DNA of 64,000 bases, taken from the NCBI GenBank assembly GCA_007258455.2, contig VDFB02270651.1, positions 699,790,217-699,854,216 of the forward strand, written 5' to 3'. Source of the stretch: Sequoia sempervirens. Its lineage: Eukaryota; Streptophyta; Pinopsida; Cupressales; Cupressaceae. A program made the translations under genes and the position numbers. This document shows positions 47,317-59,022 of this stretch, piece after piece. Below the pieces are notes generated by a model. The model did no database searches and was not told the origin of the DNA. It saw only the letters and a program-made list of their open reading frames with translations. Every line of letters begins with the position of its first letter. Positions within the stretch are counted from its first letter, which is position 1.

Positions 47317-48656
47317 TGTTGGAATTGTGTGCCTCAATCTCACAGGCTGAAACCTCTGAAAGAGTAAAGTCGGTGTGACATCTTTCTATCTGGCCGACTA
47401 ACAGTTGTTCAACCTTGTGAAATGTTCAAGTCATCGAGACCTTGTTATTGTCATGCCAACTAAAGCTATCGCTATGACTTGTGGTGTTCGGTGTAACCCT
47501 TTGCCGAGTGGGTTGGTCTGGCCAACGGTTTGATTCCTAGCAGATGTCAAGGAGACTCATGGCGACTACAGTTATCGGGGACACTCTTGGCCGAAAGGTT
47601 TGATTTCGGTATGAAGTCTTAGCGATGTGAGATGTCTCACCGATAGTGTTACACTCAGAGTCATCGGGGAGAGACTTGAACACTCGGTAAGAGCTCTTGG
47701 CGATGGGTGTTTGTCTCACCGATGCTTTGGCTGTTTTCGGTATGACTCCTGGTGAAACGTGGTCTTGGGGTAACTTGGAGGCTTTCGGTAAGATCTCTTA
47801 GCGATGGAGGTTGGTCTCGCCGATGGTGTAGTCTATTGTCGGTATGATATCTTGGAAATAGCAATAGTCTCGCCAATGGGAATGCTAATGTCTATGTTCC
47901 TTTTGAACATTGGTATGACCTCTCACCGAATAGCACTATATATGGTGGTTATCGATATGATGTCTTGGCGACAAGGGGAAGTCTGAGCAACTACTTTTGA
48001 ACTCGGTGTAACCTCTTGCCAAAGGTGATGACTCTTGGCGATATCGACAGTTGGGCTTTGTGGCATCGAGGAGACACGGTTAGTGTCTCACCGACATGCA
48101 ACACAGGTTGAACGTTGTTGACCAATTGGAAGACTATCCTACGTGGTGTGTCTTTGACCAATCAAGGAGCAAAATGGGAGCCGCTAGCAGTTGAAATGTT
48201 ATGGCCATTTCTATGAGGAAGTTCGACAGACAGGAGTGACATGGATATACTCTGAGATCGATGATGGTGTTCGGTTGGAAAAATAGTTGGATGAACAGTT
48301 CGATGAGTGATTAGTGTGAATTCAATTATGAGAGCATTGTAACTTGAATGTTCTATACAAGGTTGATCATTGTATAAGCTGCTATAAATTGACATCAGAG
48401 AGTGAAGTCCGTACTCTGTATGTAATTTCATTACTATAATACAAAGGGGTTTTTCTTAGTGTGGTGGGTTTTTCTCCCGTAAGGGTTTTCCCACGTAAAT
48501 CTAGTGTTCATCTGTGTATGTTAATTTCTTTGTTTCAGTTATTTCTTTCAAGTGTATCTTAATTGGACTGTAATTGAAAATTTTAAAGCACCTCTGCATT
48601 CTTCCCTTAGGTTTTGACATTAGGAGAGTTGTTTCTGCACCTTAGCTTTCCCTACA
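47317..48656 (+). repeat. W 5' LTR
   Basis: TGTTGGAATTGTG to TTTCCCTACA. The middle (47600-48080) carries about seven degenerate copies of a roughly 40-bp core (CGGTATGATNTCTTGGCGAT, then GTCTCACCGATG). A TATA box CTATAAATT lies at 48382-48390; the 3' LTR has TTGTAAATT there. Confidence 0.92.
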
Positions 48657-48658
48657 AG

Positions 48659-48671
48659 TGGTATCAGAGCC
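48659..48671 (+). other. W primer-binding site (initiator tRNA-Met)
   Basis: TGGTATCAGAGCC, a perfect copia site, 2 bp after the LTR. Confidence 0.92.
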
Positions 48672-48771
48672 TGGCCAGTTGTGTTATCCTTGTGGGTACA
48701 TTGGGTTTTTTGTGTCAATTCTATTCAGTGGGAGTCTTGTAGAAGTTTGGTAATTCAAATTATAGGTTAAG

Positions 48772-49641
48772 ATGGCTAGCACGTCAGGAAAGATTGAAAT
48801 TGAGAAATTCAATGGCAGCAATTTTGAGTTGTGGAAACTTAAAATGGAAGATCTATTGGTTGATCATGATCTTTGGATTGTTGTGTCTAGAACGAAGCCT
48901 ACAGGCATGAAGCAAGAGGATTGGGACCTTGCAGATAGAAAATCAAAGGGGCTGATAAGGCTCTATTTAGCAGACTTTGTTCCTTTGAATGTTCATGAAG
49001 AAAACACTGCATCTTCCTTGTGGAAAAGACTGGCAACTATTTATCAGGGCAAGTCCTTGGTGAATAATTTTTTCTTGAGGAAGAAGTTGTACACTTTGAG
49101 AATGCAAGGAGGGTCCGTTGCTGATCATTTGAATGCATTCAACATGTTGATTGCATAGTTAACATCTGTGGGTGTGAAGATTGATGAAAAAGATCGTTGT
49201 ATGCTGTTATTATGTTCTTTGCCAAATTCTTGGGATCACCTGGTGATGGCTATTGGGAGTACGACATCCACTTTTAAGATGGAAGATGTTGTTGCTTCTT
49301 TGTTATCATAAGAGATGAGAAGGAAATCTTCTGAGATGGTGAAGGAGGCTCTTGTTGTTAGAGGAAAATCGAAAGATAAAGGCAAGAAGAAGGATAAGAA
49401 GTCCAAATCCAAATCAGAGGGGAGATCAAAGTCTCCTGGCAAGAAGTCCAAGGTGAAGTGTTGGAATTGTCGGAAACCTGGTCATGTCCAAAAGGATTGT
49501 AAAGAGGATAAAAAGAAGAAGAAGAAGAATTCTTCCGATAATGATTCTTCTCAGAGTGATGCAGACGCTTTTATTGCAGCCTTGGCTACGCAAGCATCAG
49601 ATGATGTCTGGCTATTGATTCTGGAGCATCTTTCCACATGA
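48772..49641 (+). pseudogene. gag: W gag and zinc knuckle
   Basis: ATG 48772 (MASTSGKIEIEKFNGSNF). UBN2-type Gag with LWKLKMEDLLVDHDLW, KSKGLIRLYLADF, KSLVNNFFLRKKLYTLRM and LPNSWDHLVMAIGSTTSTF. TAG at 49156 (expected Gln) and TAA at 49309 (expected Lys) break it. A Lys-rich stretch (KGKKKDKKSKSKSEGRSK) precedes the intact knuckle CWNCRKPGHVQKDC (about 49459-49500). One extra base near 49612 shifts the frame inside the protease active site. Confidence 0.87.
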
Positions 49642-50870
49642 CATCTCATAGAGACTGGTTCAAAAAGTATGAAAAATACAATGGTGGAAAGATGTATTTG
49701 GCAAGTGATTCATCTTTGGAAATAGTTGGCCATGGAAGAGTCATAATTCAATTCCCTGATGGAAGAGTGAAGGGAATCAATGATGTAATGCACATACCAG
49801 GTCTGGCTCGAAATCTACTTTCTATTAGTATGCTTAATGATATTGGAGTGCAAGTCACATTCTCTGGAAATGGCTGCAAGATGACTAGAGGCTCTATGGT
49901 GCTAGCAAGAGGTGCTCGTATTGGTACCTTGTATAAGCTTGATGCACATGTTGTGCAATGCAATAGTGTCTCTGCCAAGTCACAGAAAGCTACTCATGGG
50001 GAAAAAGAGGAAAAATTTCTTGATAGTGTAAACTCTATGGAAGTTAAACTTCTAGCAGAAAAGACTATGCTCTGGCATCATAGGCTAGGCCACATTGGAG
50101 AGAAAGGTTTAAAAACCTTGAAGAATAAAAACCTAGTTGAGGGGCTTGAAGATTGTAACCTCGAATTAAAGTTTTGTGAACATTGTATATATGGTAAAAA
50201 CACTGTGTTTCATTTTATTCCATTCCTCACAAATCTTCTGGTTTGCTTGATTATATACATTCTGATGTTTTTGGTCCAGTGAATGTTCCTTCTTTGTCTA
50301 AGTCAAGGTACTATGTATTGTTTATTGATGATTATTCGAGAAGAGCATTTGTTTATTTTTTGAAAAGTAAATCAGAAGTGTTCAGTTGGTTTAAGGAATT
50401 TAAGAACCTTGTAGAAAATCGACTGAAGAAAAATAAAATGTTTAAGGACTAACAATAGCGTGAGTTCTTTTCTGATGATTTTGAGAGGTAATCAGAAGAT
50501 CATGGAATTAAAAGACATAAAACTACACCTTACACTCCACAAAATGGAGTTGCGTAAGGTTCAACAGACAGGATGGAAAGAGCACGGTATGCCGAAAAGG
50601 CCGGGCTTGGTGAGAAGTTATGGGCTGAGGCAGTTGCTACAACATGTTACTTGATAAACCATTCTCCTAATTTTTCTCTTGTTGAGAAAACACATTTGGA
50701 AGCATGGTCTTGTAAGAAGCCCTCTCTAAGACACATTCGTGTTTTTAGCTGTGAGGCATATGCATATGTGCCAATGAGAAAAGATCTAAATTGGAGAACA
50801 AGGTTGTTAAATGTATTTTTATTGGCTATAGTGCTGCATAAAAGGATACAAGCTTTGGAATCCTGATACG
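49612..50870 (+). pseudogene. int: W protease end, pre-integrase and integrase
   Basis: After the shift the text runs MTSHRDWFKKYEKYNGGKMY, VIIQFPDGRVKGINDVMHIP and GLARNLLSIS (protease end). The pre-integrase zinc domain MLWHHRLGHIGEKGL and CEHCIYGK ends with a frameshift near 50200. The integrase core DYIHSDVFGPVNVPSLS and FIDDYSRRAFVYFL follows; the second catalytic segment (about 50450) is ruined by stops, and TPQNGVA and WAEAVATTCYLINHSP follow, then PSLRHIRVFSCEAYAYVP. Confidence 0.85.
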
Positions 50871-50989
50871 AGGAAGGTTTTATACATCAAGTGTTATCTT
50901 CAAGATCCAAGCCTTCTACCTTGGATCTGTGAGACAAAATCAAAAACAAAAAGGATGTAGTTGAAATTCCTCCGACACTGATAAAGAGG

Positions 50990-52745
50990 AATTGAAAATT
51001 CAAAATGTACCTGAAACTGAGGAGAGCTCAAGTAGTTCTGAGTTTCTGAAGAAGAAGACAACCTCAACCTCAGCCTGTGAGGAGGTCAACTTGTGAAAGA
51101 AAGCAACCTGATAGGTATGGGTTTTCTTTGATAGATTCTACTTGTGCCTATTCTTTAATTTCTAGCACTGATGAGCCTAGGACTGTAAAAGAGGCATTTA
51201 GAATGTCTGATTCAAACTCTTGGTGGGAAGCCATGAATGAAGAAATGGCATCATTAGAAAAGAATGATACTTGGAGTTTGGTGCCCTTGCCTAAAGGTAG
51301 AAAAATTGTGGGCTGCAAATGGGTATTTAAAAAGAAAATTGGTCTAGATGGTAGTGTGGAAAAATATAAGGTGAGGTTGGTTGTGAAGGGTTATTCCCAA
51401 GTAGAGGGAATTGATTATGGAGAAAAAATGTATCTTGTAGCTAAGCTGACATCTATCAGATTTCTCTTGTCACTTGCAGCAGCGTATGACTTAGAGGTCG
51501 AATAGATGGATGTCAAGAAAGAATTTCTTCATGGTGATCTTGAAGAAGAAATTTATATGTCCCAGTCTGAGCACTTTGTGGAGAAAGGTAAAGAAAAACT
51601 GGTTTGCAAGTTGAAAAAATCTCTGTATGGATTAAAGAAGTCTCATAGAATGTGGTACCAGAAGTTTGACACTTTTATTTTTTCATTAGGATTTGTAAGA
51701 TCAAAATCTCATCATTGTGTGTATTACAAAGCTGAAAGTGATCAAGTTCTAATTATTGCTCTCTATGTTGATGATATGTTGTTCATAGGCAATAGTAAGT
51801 TAATGATTTCTGATCTAAGTCTCAATTGTCTGCAAAGTTTGAAATGAAAGATCTTGGTGCATCAAGGTATATTCTAGGAATGGAAATAACGAGGGACAGC
51901 AAGAGTAGAAAACTTTGGCTCAATCAGAGTAAGTATGTTAAGATTGTTCTAGAGAGATTTTGTATGAATGATTGCAAGCAGCTAGTTGTTCCTGTTTTGC
52001 AAGGAACGAAGCTATATGTTAAAGACTGTCTAAAATCTCCTACTAAGATGGAGGACATGACCAGTGTGCCTTATGCTAGTGTTGTTGGTAGTCTAATTTA
52101 TGTAATGGTCTGTACAAGGCCAGACATTGCCCAAGCAGTGGGAGTACTTAGTCGATTTATGGCTAATCCTGGAAGGACACATTGGGATGTTGTGAAGAGA
52201 GTGTTTAGATATCTGAAGGGAACTTTAGAATATGCTTTGTGTTACCATGGTAACTTAGTTGAATCACAAAGGACTCTCAGCATTCAAGGCTATGTGGATT
52301 CTGATTGAGCAGGGGACATTGACAGCAGAAGATCCACCAGTGGATATATTTTCATGTTGAATGGTGGTGCAGTGAGTTGGATGAGTAAGTGGCAGGCTGT
52401 AGTCACTTTTTCCACTACAGGGGTAGAATACATGGCAGAAACACATGCCTATAAAGAAGCAATTTGGTTAAGACGTTTGTGTTCTAACATTGGTTTTGAT
52501 GCAGGGAAAATAACAATTTACTGTGATAGTCAGAGTGCTATTTGTTAGGCAAAGAATCCTACTTTCCATGCCAGGACGAAACATATAGATGTACAGTATC
52601 ATTTTGTACAAGATATAGTGGAGGATGGAAAGGTCTCTTTAGAAAAATTGGATACTCTAGAGAATGTTGCAGATGCATTGACGAAGCCAGTGAGCACAGA
52701 CAAGTTCAGGTGGTGTTCCAATTCGATGGGTCTCAGTGCGCATGA
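50990..52745 (+). pseudogene. pol: W reverse transcriptase and RNase H
   Basis: RT: SNSWWEAMNEEMASLEKNDT, GCKWVFKKKIGLDGSVEKYK, VRLVVKGYSQVEGIDYGE, then VE*MDVKKEFLHGDLEEEIY (TAG 51503 for Gln) and ALYVDDMLFIGN at about 51760. A shift near 51825 leads to KFEMKDLGASRYILGMEI. RNase H: TRPDIAQAVGVLSRFMANPG, GYVDSD* with TGA for Trp at 52306, RRSTSGYIF, then CDSQSAIC*AKNPTFHARTK and ADALTKPVSTDKFRWC, the usual copia terminus, followed by the polypurine tract AAGTGGGATTTT. Confidence 0.88.
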
Positions 52746-52804
52746 ATTTCATTAATTTTGTAGTGCTCTGGAGGTGCCTGTGTGATCTTCATCAAGTGGG
52801 ATTT

Positions 52805-54145
52805 TGTTGGAATTGTGTGCCTCAATCTCACAGGCCAAAACCTTTGAAAGAGAAAATTCAGTGTGACATCTTTTATGTCTGGCCGACTAACAGTTTTGCA
52901 ACCTTGTGAAATGTTCAAGTCAGCGAGACCTTGTTACTATCATGCCAACTGAAGCTATCGCTGTGACTTGTGGTGTTCGGCGTAACCCTCTGCCGAGTGG
53001 GTTGGTCTGGCCGACGGTTTGATTCCTAGTGGATGTCAGGGAGACTCATGGCGACTGCAGTTATTGGGGAGACTCTTGGCCAAAAGGTTTGATTTCGGTA
53101 TGAAGTCTTAGCGATGTGAGATGTCTCACTGATAGTGTTACACTCGGAGTCATCGGGGAGAGACTTGAATACTCGATAAGAGCTCTTGGCGATGGGTGTT
53201 TGTCTTGCCGATGCTTTGGTTGTTGTCGGTATGACTCCTGGTGAAAGGTGGTCTTGGGGTAACTTGGAGGCTTTCGGTAAGATCTCTTAGCGATGGAGGT
53301 TGGTCTCGCCGATGGTGTAGTCTATTGTCAGTATGATCTCTTGGTGATAGCGATAATCTCACTGATGGGAATGCTGATGTCTATGTGCCTTTTGAACATC
53401 GGTATGACCTCTCACCAAATAGCGCTACATATGGTGGTTATCGGTATGATGTCTTGGCGATAGGGGGAAGTCTGAGCGACTGCTTTTGAACTCGGTGTAA
53501 CCTCCTGCCGAAGGTGATGACTCTTGGTGATATCGACGGTTGGGCTTTGTGGCATCGAGGAGACACGGTTAGTGTCTCACCGACATGCGACACAGGTTGA
53601 ACGTTGTTGACCAATTGGAAGACTGTCCTATGTGGTGTGTCTTCGACCAATCAGGGAGCAAAATGGGAACCGCTAGCAGTTGAACTGTTATGGCCGTTTC
53701 TGTGAGGAAGTTCGACAGATAGGAGCGACATGGATATACTCTGAGATTGATGATGGTGTTCGGTTGGACAAATGGTTGGATGAACAGTTCGATGAGTGAT
53801 CAGTGTGAATTCAATTCTGAGAGCATTGTAACTTGAATTTTCTATACAAGGTTGATCATTGTATATGTTGTTGTAAATTGACATCAAAGAGTGAAGCTTG
53901 TACTCTGTATGTAATTTCATTACTATAATACAAAGGGGTTTTTCTTGGTGTGGTGGGTTTTTCTCCCATAAGGGTTTTCCCACGTAAATCTGGTGTTCAT
54001 CTGTGTATGTTAATTTTTTTGTTTTTGTTATTTCTTTCAAGTGTATCTTAATTGGACTGTAATTGAAAATTTAAAAGCACCTCTTCATTCTTTCTTGAGG
54101 TTTTGATGTTAGGAGAGTTGTTTCCGCACCTTAGCTTTCCTTACA
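52805..54145 (+). repeat. W 3' LTR
   Basis: Co-linear with 47317-48656 and carries the same degenerate 40-bp repeats. Ends TTCCTTACA, then the target repeat CACTA. Confidence 0.92.
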
Positions 54146-54150
54146 CACTA

Positions 54151-54262
54151 TCCCTGAACCCCTTATGGGAGGGAGCCCCCCATGACCCCCCCCTGCCCCC
54201 GCGTTCTCATCAACTGAACAGTACCTTATGTAATTACAAGGTTGAGACACATTTTATCAACA
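54151..54262 (-). repeat. Z LTR (5' LTR in element sense), second segment
   Basis: Matches the end of the 42003-42634 LTR (GTTGAGACACATTTTNTCAA, CA end). It completes the Z LTR after W, with C-rich runs at 54180-54200 like 42540-42556. Confidence 0.82.
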
Positions 54263-54267
54263 TTGTT

Positions 54268-54995
54268 GAAGGCCTTGATGATTGTAATCTCGAGTTTGAC
54301 TTCTACAAACATTATGTATATGGAAAATAACACTGTGTTTCTTTTTACTCTAGTTCCCATAAGTATTATGGGGTTTTCGACTATATTCAGATGTTTTTGG
54401 TCCTGTGAATGTTCCTTAGTTATCAAAATATTTATATTTTTTTTATAGATGATTACAGTACAAGGAAATTTTTCTATTTTCTTGGAAGTAAAGCTAAATT
54501 CTTTAGTCAGTTTAAGGAGTTTAAGGCCTAGGTAGAAAATTAGACTAGCAGAAAGATTAAGTGTTTGAGGACTGATAATGGTGGTGAGTTTTGTTACATA
54601 GAGTTTGATAAGTTCTATAAAGAGCATTGGATTTAGAGACATAATACAACTCCTTACACTCCATAGTAAAATGGAGTTGCAAAGAGAATGAACATAGCAT
54701 TGATGGAGAGGGCTAGGAGTATGTTGAGTGGTACTAGCTCCTTGAGCAGAAGTTTTGGGCTGAAGCATTAGTCACTACATGTTATTTGATCAATAGATCA
54801 CCTACATTAGTGCTTTTTGGTAAGACGCCCATGGAGGCATGGTCTAGTAAAAATCCTTCAATGAGACATCTCGGAGTATTTAGTTATGAAGCTTATGCTC
54901 ATGTTCTTATTGAGAAGAGGTCTAATTTGGAGAACAAGGTTGTTAAGTGTATCTTTATCAGTTATGGTTTTAGTGTGAAAGGGTACAAGCTTTAG
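54268..54995 (+). pseudogene. int: X integrase (3' part of X resumes)
   Basis: It continues the X polyprotein after Z: EGLDDCNLEFDFYKH, VYGK, then a broken core with FIDDYSTRKFFYFLGSK, CLRTDNGGEFCY (second catalytic Asp intact, about 54570) and TPYTP**NGVAKRMN. An open run at 54786-54995 holds INRSPTLVLFGKTPMEAWS, PSMRHLGVFSYEAYAHV and LENKVVKCIFI. Many stops. Confidence 0.82.
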
Positions 54996-55169
54996 GATCT
55001 AGAAGCTCATAAAGCTCTCTATAGCAGAAGTGTGATCTTCATAGAGATGAAACCTTCTACTCTTGAGTTGTAACCAGAGAAAGAGGAGAAATAGAATAAG
55101 GAGGTAGTTTAGATTCCACCCACTCCAAAGAAAGAAGACCTACGTACTCTTGTTGGACCTAATGATGAG

Positions 55170-56895
55170 GAGAGCTCAAGTAGCTCAAAAAAGTTCTGAA
55201 GAAGAAAGAGAACCTCAACCTCAGCCTTTGAGGAGGTCTACACAAGTTAGGTGACAACCGAAAAGTTGTGGTTATTCATTATTGGATTCTAATTGCATCT
55301 TTACTTTGATTACTAACATTGATGAGCCTAGGATGGTTAGAGAGGCAATGGGTATGAGTGATTCAAATTCTTAGATGGAATCCATGGATAAGGAGATGGC
55401 CTCTTTAAAGAAAGAAAAATACTTGGGATTTGGTACCTTTGCCTGATATATGTAAACCTATTGATTGTAAATGGGTTTTCAAGAAAAAGTGTGGTCCTGA
55501 TGGCAATGTTGAGAATTATAAGGCACGGTTGGTCGCTAATGGGTTTTCTCAAGTGGATGGAATTGATTATGGGGAGATATTCTCTCTTGTAGCAAAGCTG
55601 ACATCTATCCATCTTTTATTGTCACTTGTAGCAGTGTATGATTTAGAAGTGGAATAGATGAATGTGAAGACAACATTCCTTCATGGTGATTTGGAGGAAG
55701 AGATTTACATGTCACAACTAGAGCATTTCGTTGAAAAAGGTAAAGGAAATTTGGTTTGCAAACTGAAGAATTTTCTTTATGGTTTGAAACAATCACCTAG
55801 AATGTGGTACCAGAAGTTCGATACCTATGTGTTGTCATTGGGATTTCAAAGATCTAAATATGATCATTGTGTATACTTTAAAATTGATAATGGCTGCATT
55901 CTCATTATTTCCTTATACGTAGATGATATGTTATTTATTGCGAATAGTAAAAGTCTGATTTCAAATTTGAAGTTCCAATTATCAGCATAGTTTGAGAAGA
56001 AATACCTAGGTGTAGCTAGGTGCATTCTAGGAATGGAAATCATGAGAGGTAGAGCTAACAAAAAGATTTGGTTAATCCAAATCAAGTATGTGAGCTTAGT
56101 GTTGGAGAGATTCAAAATGGTAGATTGCAGACAGTTAGTTGTTCATGTGATGCAAGGGATGAAGCTTTTTTGTGAATGATTATCCAAAATATCTTACTGA
56201 GATGGAGGACATGACCAAAGTGCCATATTCATGTGTAGTTGGTAGTATAATGTATGCGATGGTGTGTACGATACCAGACATTACCCAAGCAGTGGGAGTC
56301 CTTAGCCGTTTTATGGCTAATCCTATATAGGTGCATTGGGATGCAATTAAGAGAGTGTTCATATATTTATGGGGTACTTCTAAGTATACCTTGTTTTTTC
56401 ATGGTTATCCTACTAGACCTCGGCATTCTATGAGCATTTGTGGATATGTGGATTTAGATTGTGCAGTTGACATTGACATAAGAAGATCCACCAGTGGTTA
56501 GGTGTTTATGATTTTGGTGGTGCTATCAATTGGATGAGTAAGCATCAGGTTGTAGTCATGTTATCCATGACAGAGGTAGAGTATATGGAAGCCACTCATG
56601 CTTGTAAGGAAGCATTTGGCTTAAGAGATTGTGTTATGATATTGGTTTCAATGCAGGACGGATTACTGTTTGTTGTGACACTCAAAGTGTGATTTTCCTA
56701 GAAAATAATCCTACCTTCCATGCCAAAACAAAGCACATTGATGTACAGTATCATTTTGTTTGTGATATGGTAGAGGATGGAAAGGTGAATTTGGAGAATG
56801 TTGACACTTTGGTGAATGTTACAGATGCATTGACAAAACTAGTGAGCATGGAGAAGTTCAAATGGTGTTCTGATTCTATGGGCCTTGGGGCCTGA
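55170..56895 (+). pseudogene. pol: X reverse transcriptase and RNase H
   Basis: RT: CKWVFKKKCGPDGNVENYKA, RLVANGFSQVDGIDYGEIF, VE*MNVKTTFLHGDLEEEIY with TAG at 55655, NFLYGLKQSPRMWYQKFDTY and the catalytic SLYVDDMLFIAN at about 55912-55947. TAG at 55988 is followed by degraded KYLGVARCILGMEI text. RNase H: IPDITQAVGVLSRFMANP, GYVDLDCAVDIDIRRSTSG, then CDTQSVIFLENNPTFHAKTK and TDALTKLVSMEKFKWCSDSM (56629-56895). Not functional. Confidence 0.85.
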
Positions 56896-56943
56896 GAAGA
56901 TGATTTTGTATGACTCTTGGCAGGTCTTCGACAAGTGGGAGAA

Positions 56944-57518
56944 TGTTGGGATTAAGGTGTCTACACCTTAGAGTCCTAATATTGATTTAATTGATGTATT
57001 ATTTTATTAATTTGTATTATTTAATTGTGTATGGTGTCATGTCACAAATTGGGACCCATCGACTAGGTGGCATCCTCGTTGGAAGTGATTGGATGACACA
57101 TAATCATCCCAAGTGGACATAGGCATACCACTTTGGAATCTTTTAACTATGATAGATTCTATGACACGTCATAAGGCATCTTCATGCATGGGTGAAATTT
57201 GACACTCAAGTTGGGTTATGGTAGGCTATAAGAGAATCAGGTTTTCTTGGTCAATTATGATAGATTCTCTTACACCTTTAACTGCTATCAGCTATGACAG
57301 ATTCTATGACAATTGTAAGATGTGTAAGGAATATTTCATAAGCTATTTTCAGCATATTCTAGGTACCCAATCTTGAGGAAGGAATATTTGCATGTTTGAC
57401 AATTTTAAGGGGTGTAAGGGAATGTCTATGGTGTGGAAGAATGTGCCATGTGGATTTGGATACCCCTCTCCTTCTAGATGCTTCTTGAATCTTGTATCAC
57501 TCTATATATTAAGTGCTT
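56944..57518 (+). repeat. X 3' LTR, 3'-truncated
   Basis: Starts TGTTGGGATTAAGGTGTC after the purine tract and follows the X LTR for about 575 of 950 bp, then stops just after the TATA region (TATATATTAAGTGCTT) and joins Y sequence. Confidence 0.86.
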
Positions 57519-59022
57519 TAAGGTACTAGTAGAAAAGAGAGTTGAGAAAATTAGATATTCTAAAGCAGATAGTTATAGAGGGATAGATATTCATTAGAAA
57601 ATATGTACAACTAGATGGGTTCCCCCTCTACAAGCTATTCTACCATGACTGAACCACAACCATACCCTCAGAGAAAATATTTCTCTAAAGAAAGATATAA
57701 CCATCTAGGTTTTGGTAAAATCCAAGGTTATCCACACTCTGTCCCAAGAGAAATAAATGAATAATTTCCTAATTTTAGAGGCATTCATGAAGAATCAGCA
57801 ACAAAAAATTTGCAGGTTCTCACCAGTTTGATGGTGGATTATTAGATAGCAGAGGAAGATGTGGTCAAGAAATTTTTTTTAAGAACTTTAGAAAATGATG
57901 CTTGGGATTGGTTTCACAATCTTCCTATACATTCTATTTTTTCATGGCACAAGCTTGAGATAATATTCATTGATCGGTTTGGTGAAGTGAATAATGAATG
58001 TTTATCTAATGGTAGGCTTTTGCATACTCAAGAATATTTTGAAGAAGAAAGTGAACTTGTGGTTGAAAATTTTTCACCTTTGGATGCATTATGTGATATA
58101 GAACAATAAGAGGGTGAGTCCCCATGTAATTTTCATGATAGATTTATGAAATATTTGTATGCTATACCAGAATTAGATAGACCTAAGGACTCACTATGTA
58201 TTGATTTCTTTTGTGAAATACTTGAGTTGGGTCTGAGTACAATTTTAGTTATTGATAGGATGATATAGAAGCATGGAATTCATTTCCTATCTTGATTGTG
58301 TGATGGTACTTATTCTAGGATTTTTTATGTGAATTTGGATAGTATAGAAAAAGGAAATAATGATGCATCTTGTTGTGGTGAAGATTTTTCTTTTGAGTAG
58401 CCCATTTCGAACATGTGTATAGATGAGAATAGTAGTTCAACTAAAAGGTATGATGAAGTGACAAAAATATCTAATGTCATACCTTTTGTGGATGTTGAAA
58501 TAATATAAATAGAGAGCCAACTCTCTATATGAGATGAATGTGACAGTGTGTGTGGTGATCTTCAGCTGGAGAAATCATCCATGGATAGTTGTAATGATGA
58601 AATCAATGATGATTTCCAGTTTGATAGTGTGGGGTATGACTTTGTTAATTATTGTAGTAGTATGGAAGAAGAAGAAGAAGATGTGTATGCAAGAGATTCA
58701 TCATATGAGTCAGTTCAGGTAGTTGATTATGTCGGGCATGCATATGATGGCGATGTAAGTAGTGAACAAGAAGTTTCTTCCTTGTTTTATTTATCACCTT
58801 CTTCTTTCCCATGTTCTAGTTTTGAAGTTGTCACAGATTTTATGCATGGTAATAGCATAGATGCAATTGTACATGAAGATGAAAATGTAAAGATAAATCT
58901 TTGTAGAGTTGATGATATTTCTTATAATGAGCTTGCACTTGAGGAGTATGATTGTGTTAGTCACATGGATGCCTATGAAAACTTTATTTTAGGGGTACAA
59001 CTCATATTCTTCCACATGAGCA
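57516..59022 (+). repeat. Duplicated segment of Y (copy of 37944-39495)
   Basis: A direct copy of Y from its leader through gag (ATG at 57615) and the acidic extension (58548-59000). Differences: TAC-to-TAA near 57762, a 45-bp deletion near 58240, an undisturbed frame at 58740 where the left copy has lost a base, and one base lost near 58992. The gag TAG is shared with the left copy. The junction with the X LTR shows 3-bp microhomology (CTT, 57516-57518). Confidence 0.85.

Larger units (their letters stand above)
47317..54145 (+). mobile_element. W: Ty1/copia element (Tork-like), structurally complete, inserted in a Z LTR
   Basis: LTRs of 1340 bp (47317-48656) and 1341 bp (52805-54145), perfect target duplication CACTA (47312-47316, 54146-54150), primer site TGGTATCAGAGCC at 48659-48671, gag-pol 48772-52745 and a purine tract before the 3' LTR. 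It is the innermost and therefore youngest insertion of the nest. The LTRs agree at roughly nine positions in ten by eye. About six stops and three frameshifts disable gag-pol. Confidence 0.93.
42003..54262 (-). mobile_element. Z: Ty1/copia element on the minus strand, inserted in X and split by W
   Basis: LTRs: 42003-42634, and 46820-47316 continued at 54151-54262 after the W insertion. The primer site on the minus strand is 46817-46805 (reads TGGTATCAGAGCC). Gag, protease, integrase, RT and RNase H are ordered from 46698 down to about 42650. Flanks are CTGTT (41998-42002) and TTGTT (54263-54267), a target duplication with one C/T difference. The X coding sequence reads on across it (NKSLVEGL-type text split between 41990 and 54268). 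Confidence 0.87.
39496..57518 (+). mobile_element. X: Ty1/copia element (Tork-like) inserted in Y, interrupted by Z/W
   Basis: 5' LTR 39496-40446, iMet primer site 40449, gag-protease 40571-42002, then the Z+W insertion (42003-54262), coding resumes at 54268 with integrase, RT and RNase H to 56895, a purine tract (ACAAGTGGGAGAA, 56931-56943), and a 3' LTR cut short at 57518. The left target site is GAGCA (39491-39495). The same pentamer flanks the solo LTR at 59018 and 59976. The gene order Gag-PR-IN-RT-RH is copia-specific. Many stops and frameshifts. Confidence 0.85.

Noticed and set aside
54226..54768. 180-codon minus-strand ORF
   Set aside because: Antisense to X integrase, crosses the Z LTR/X junction, no known domain.
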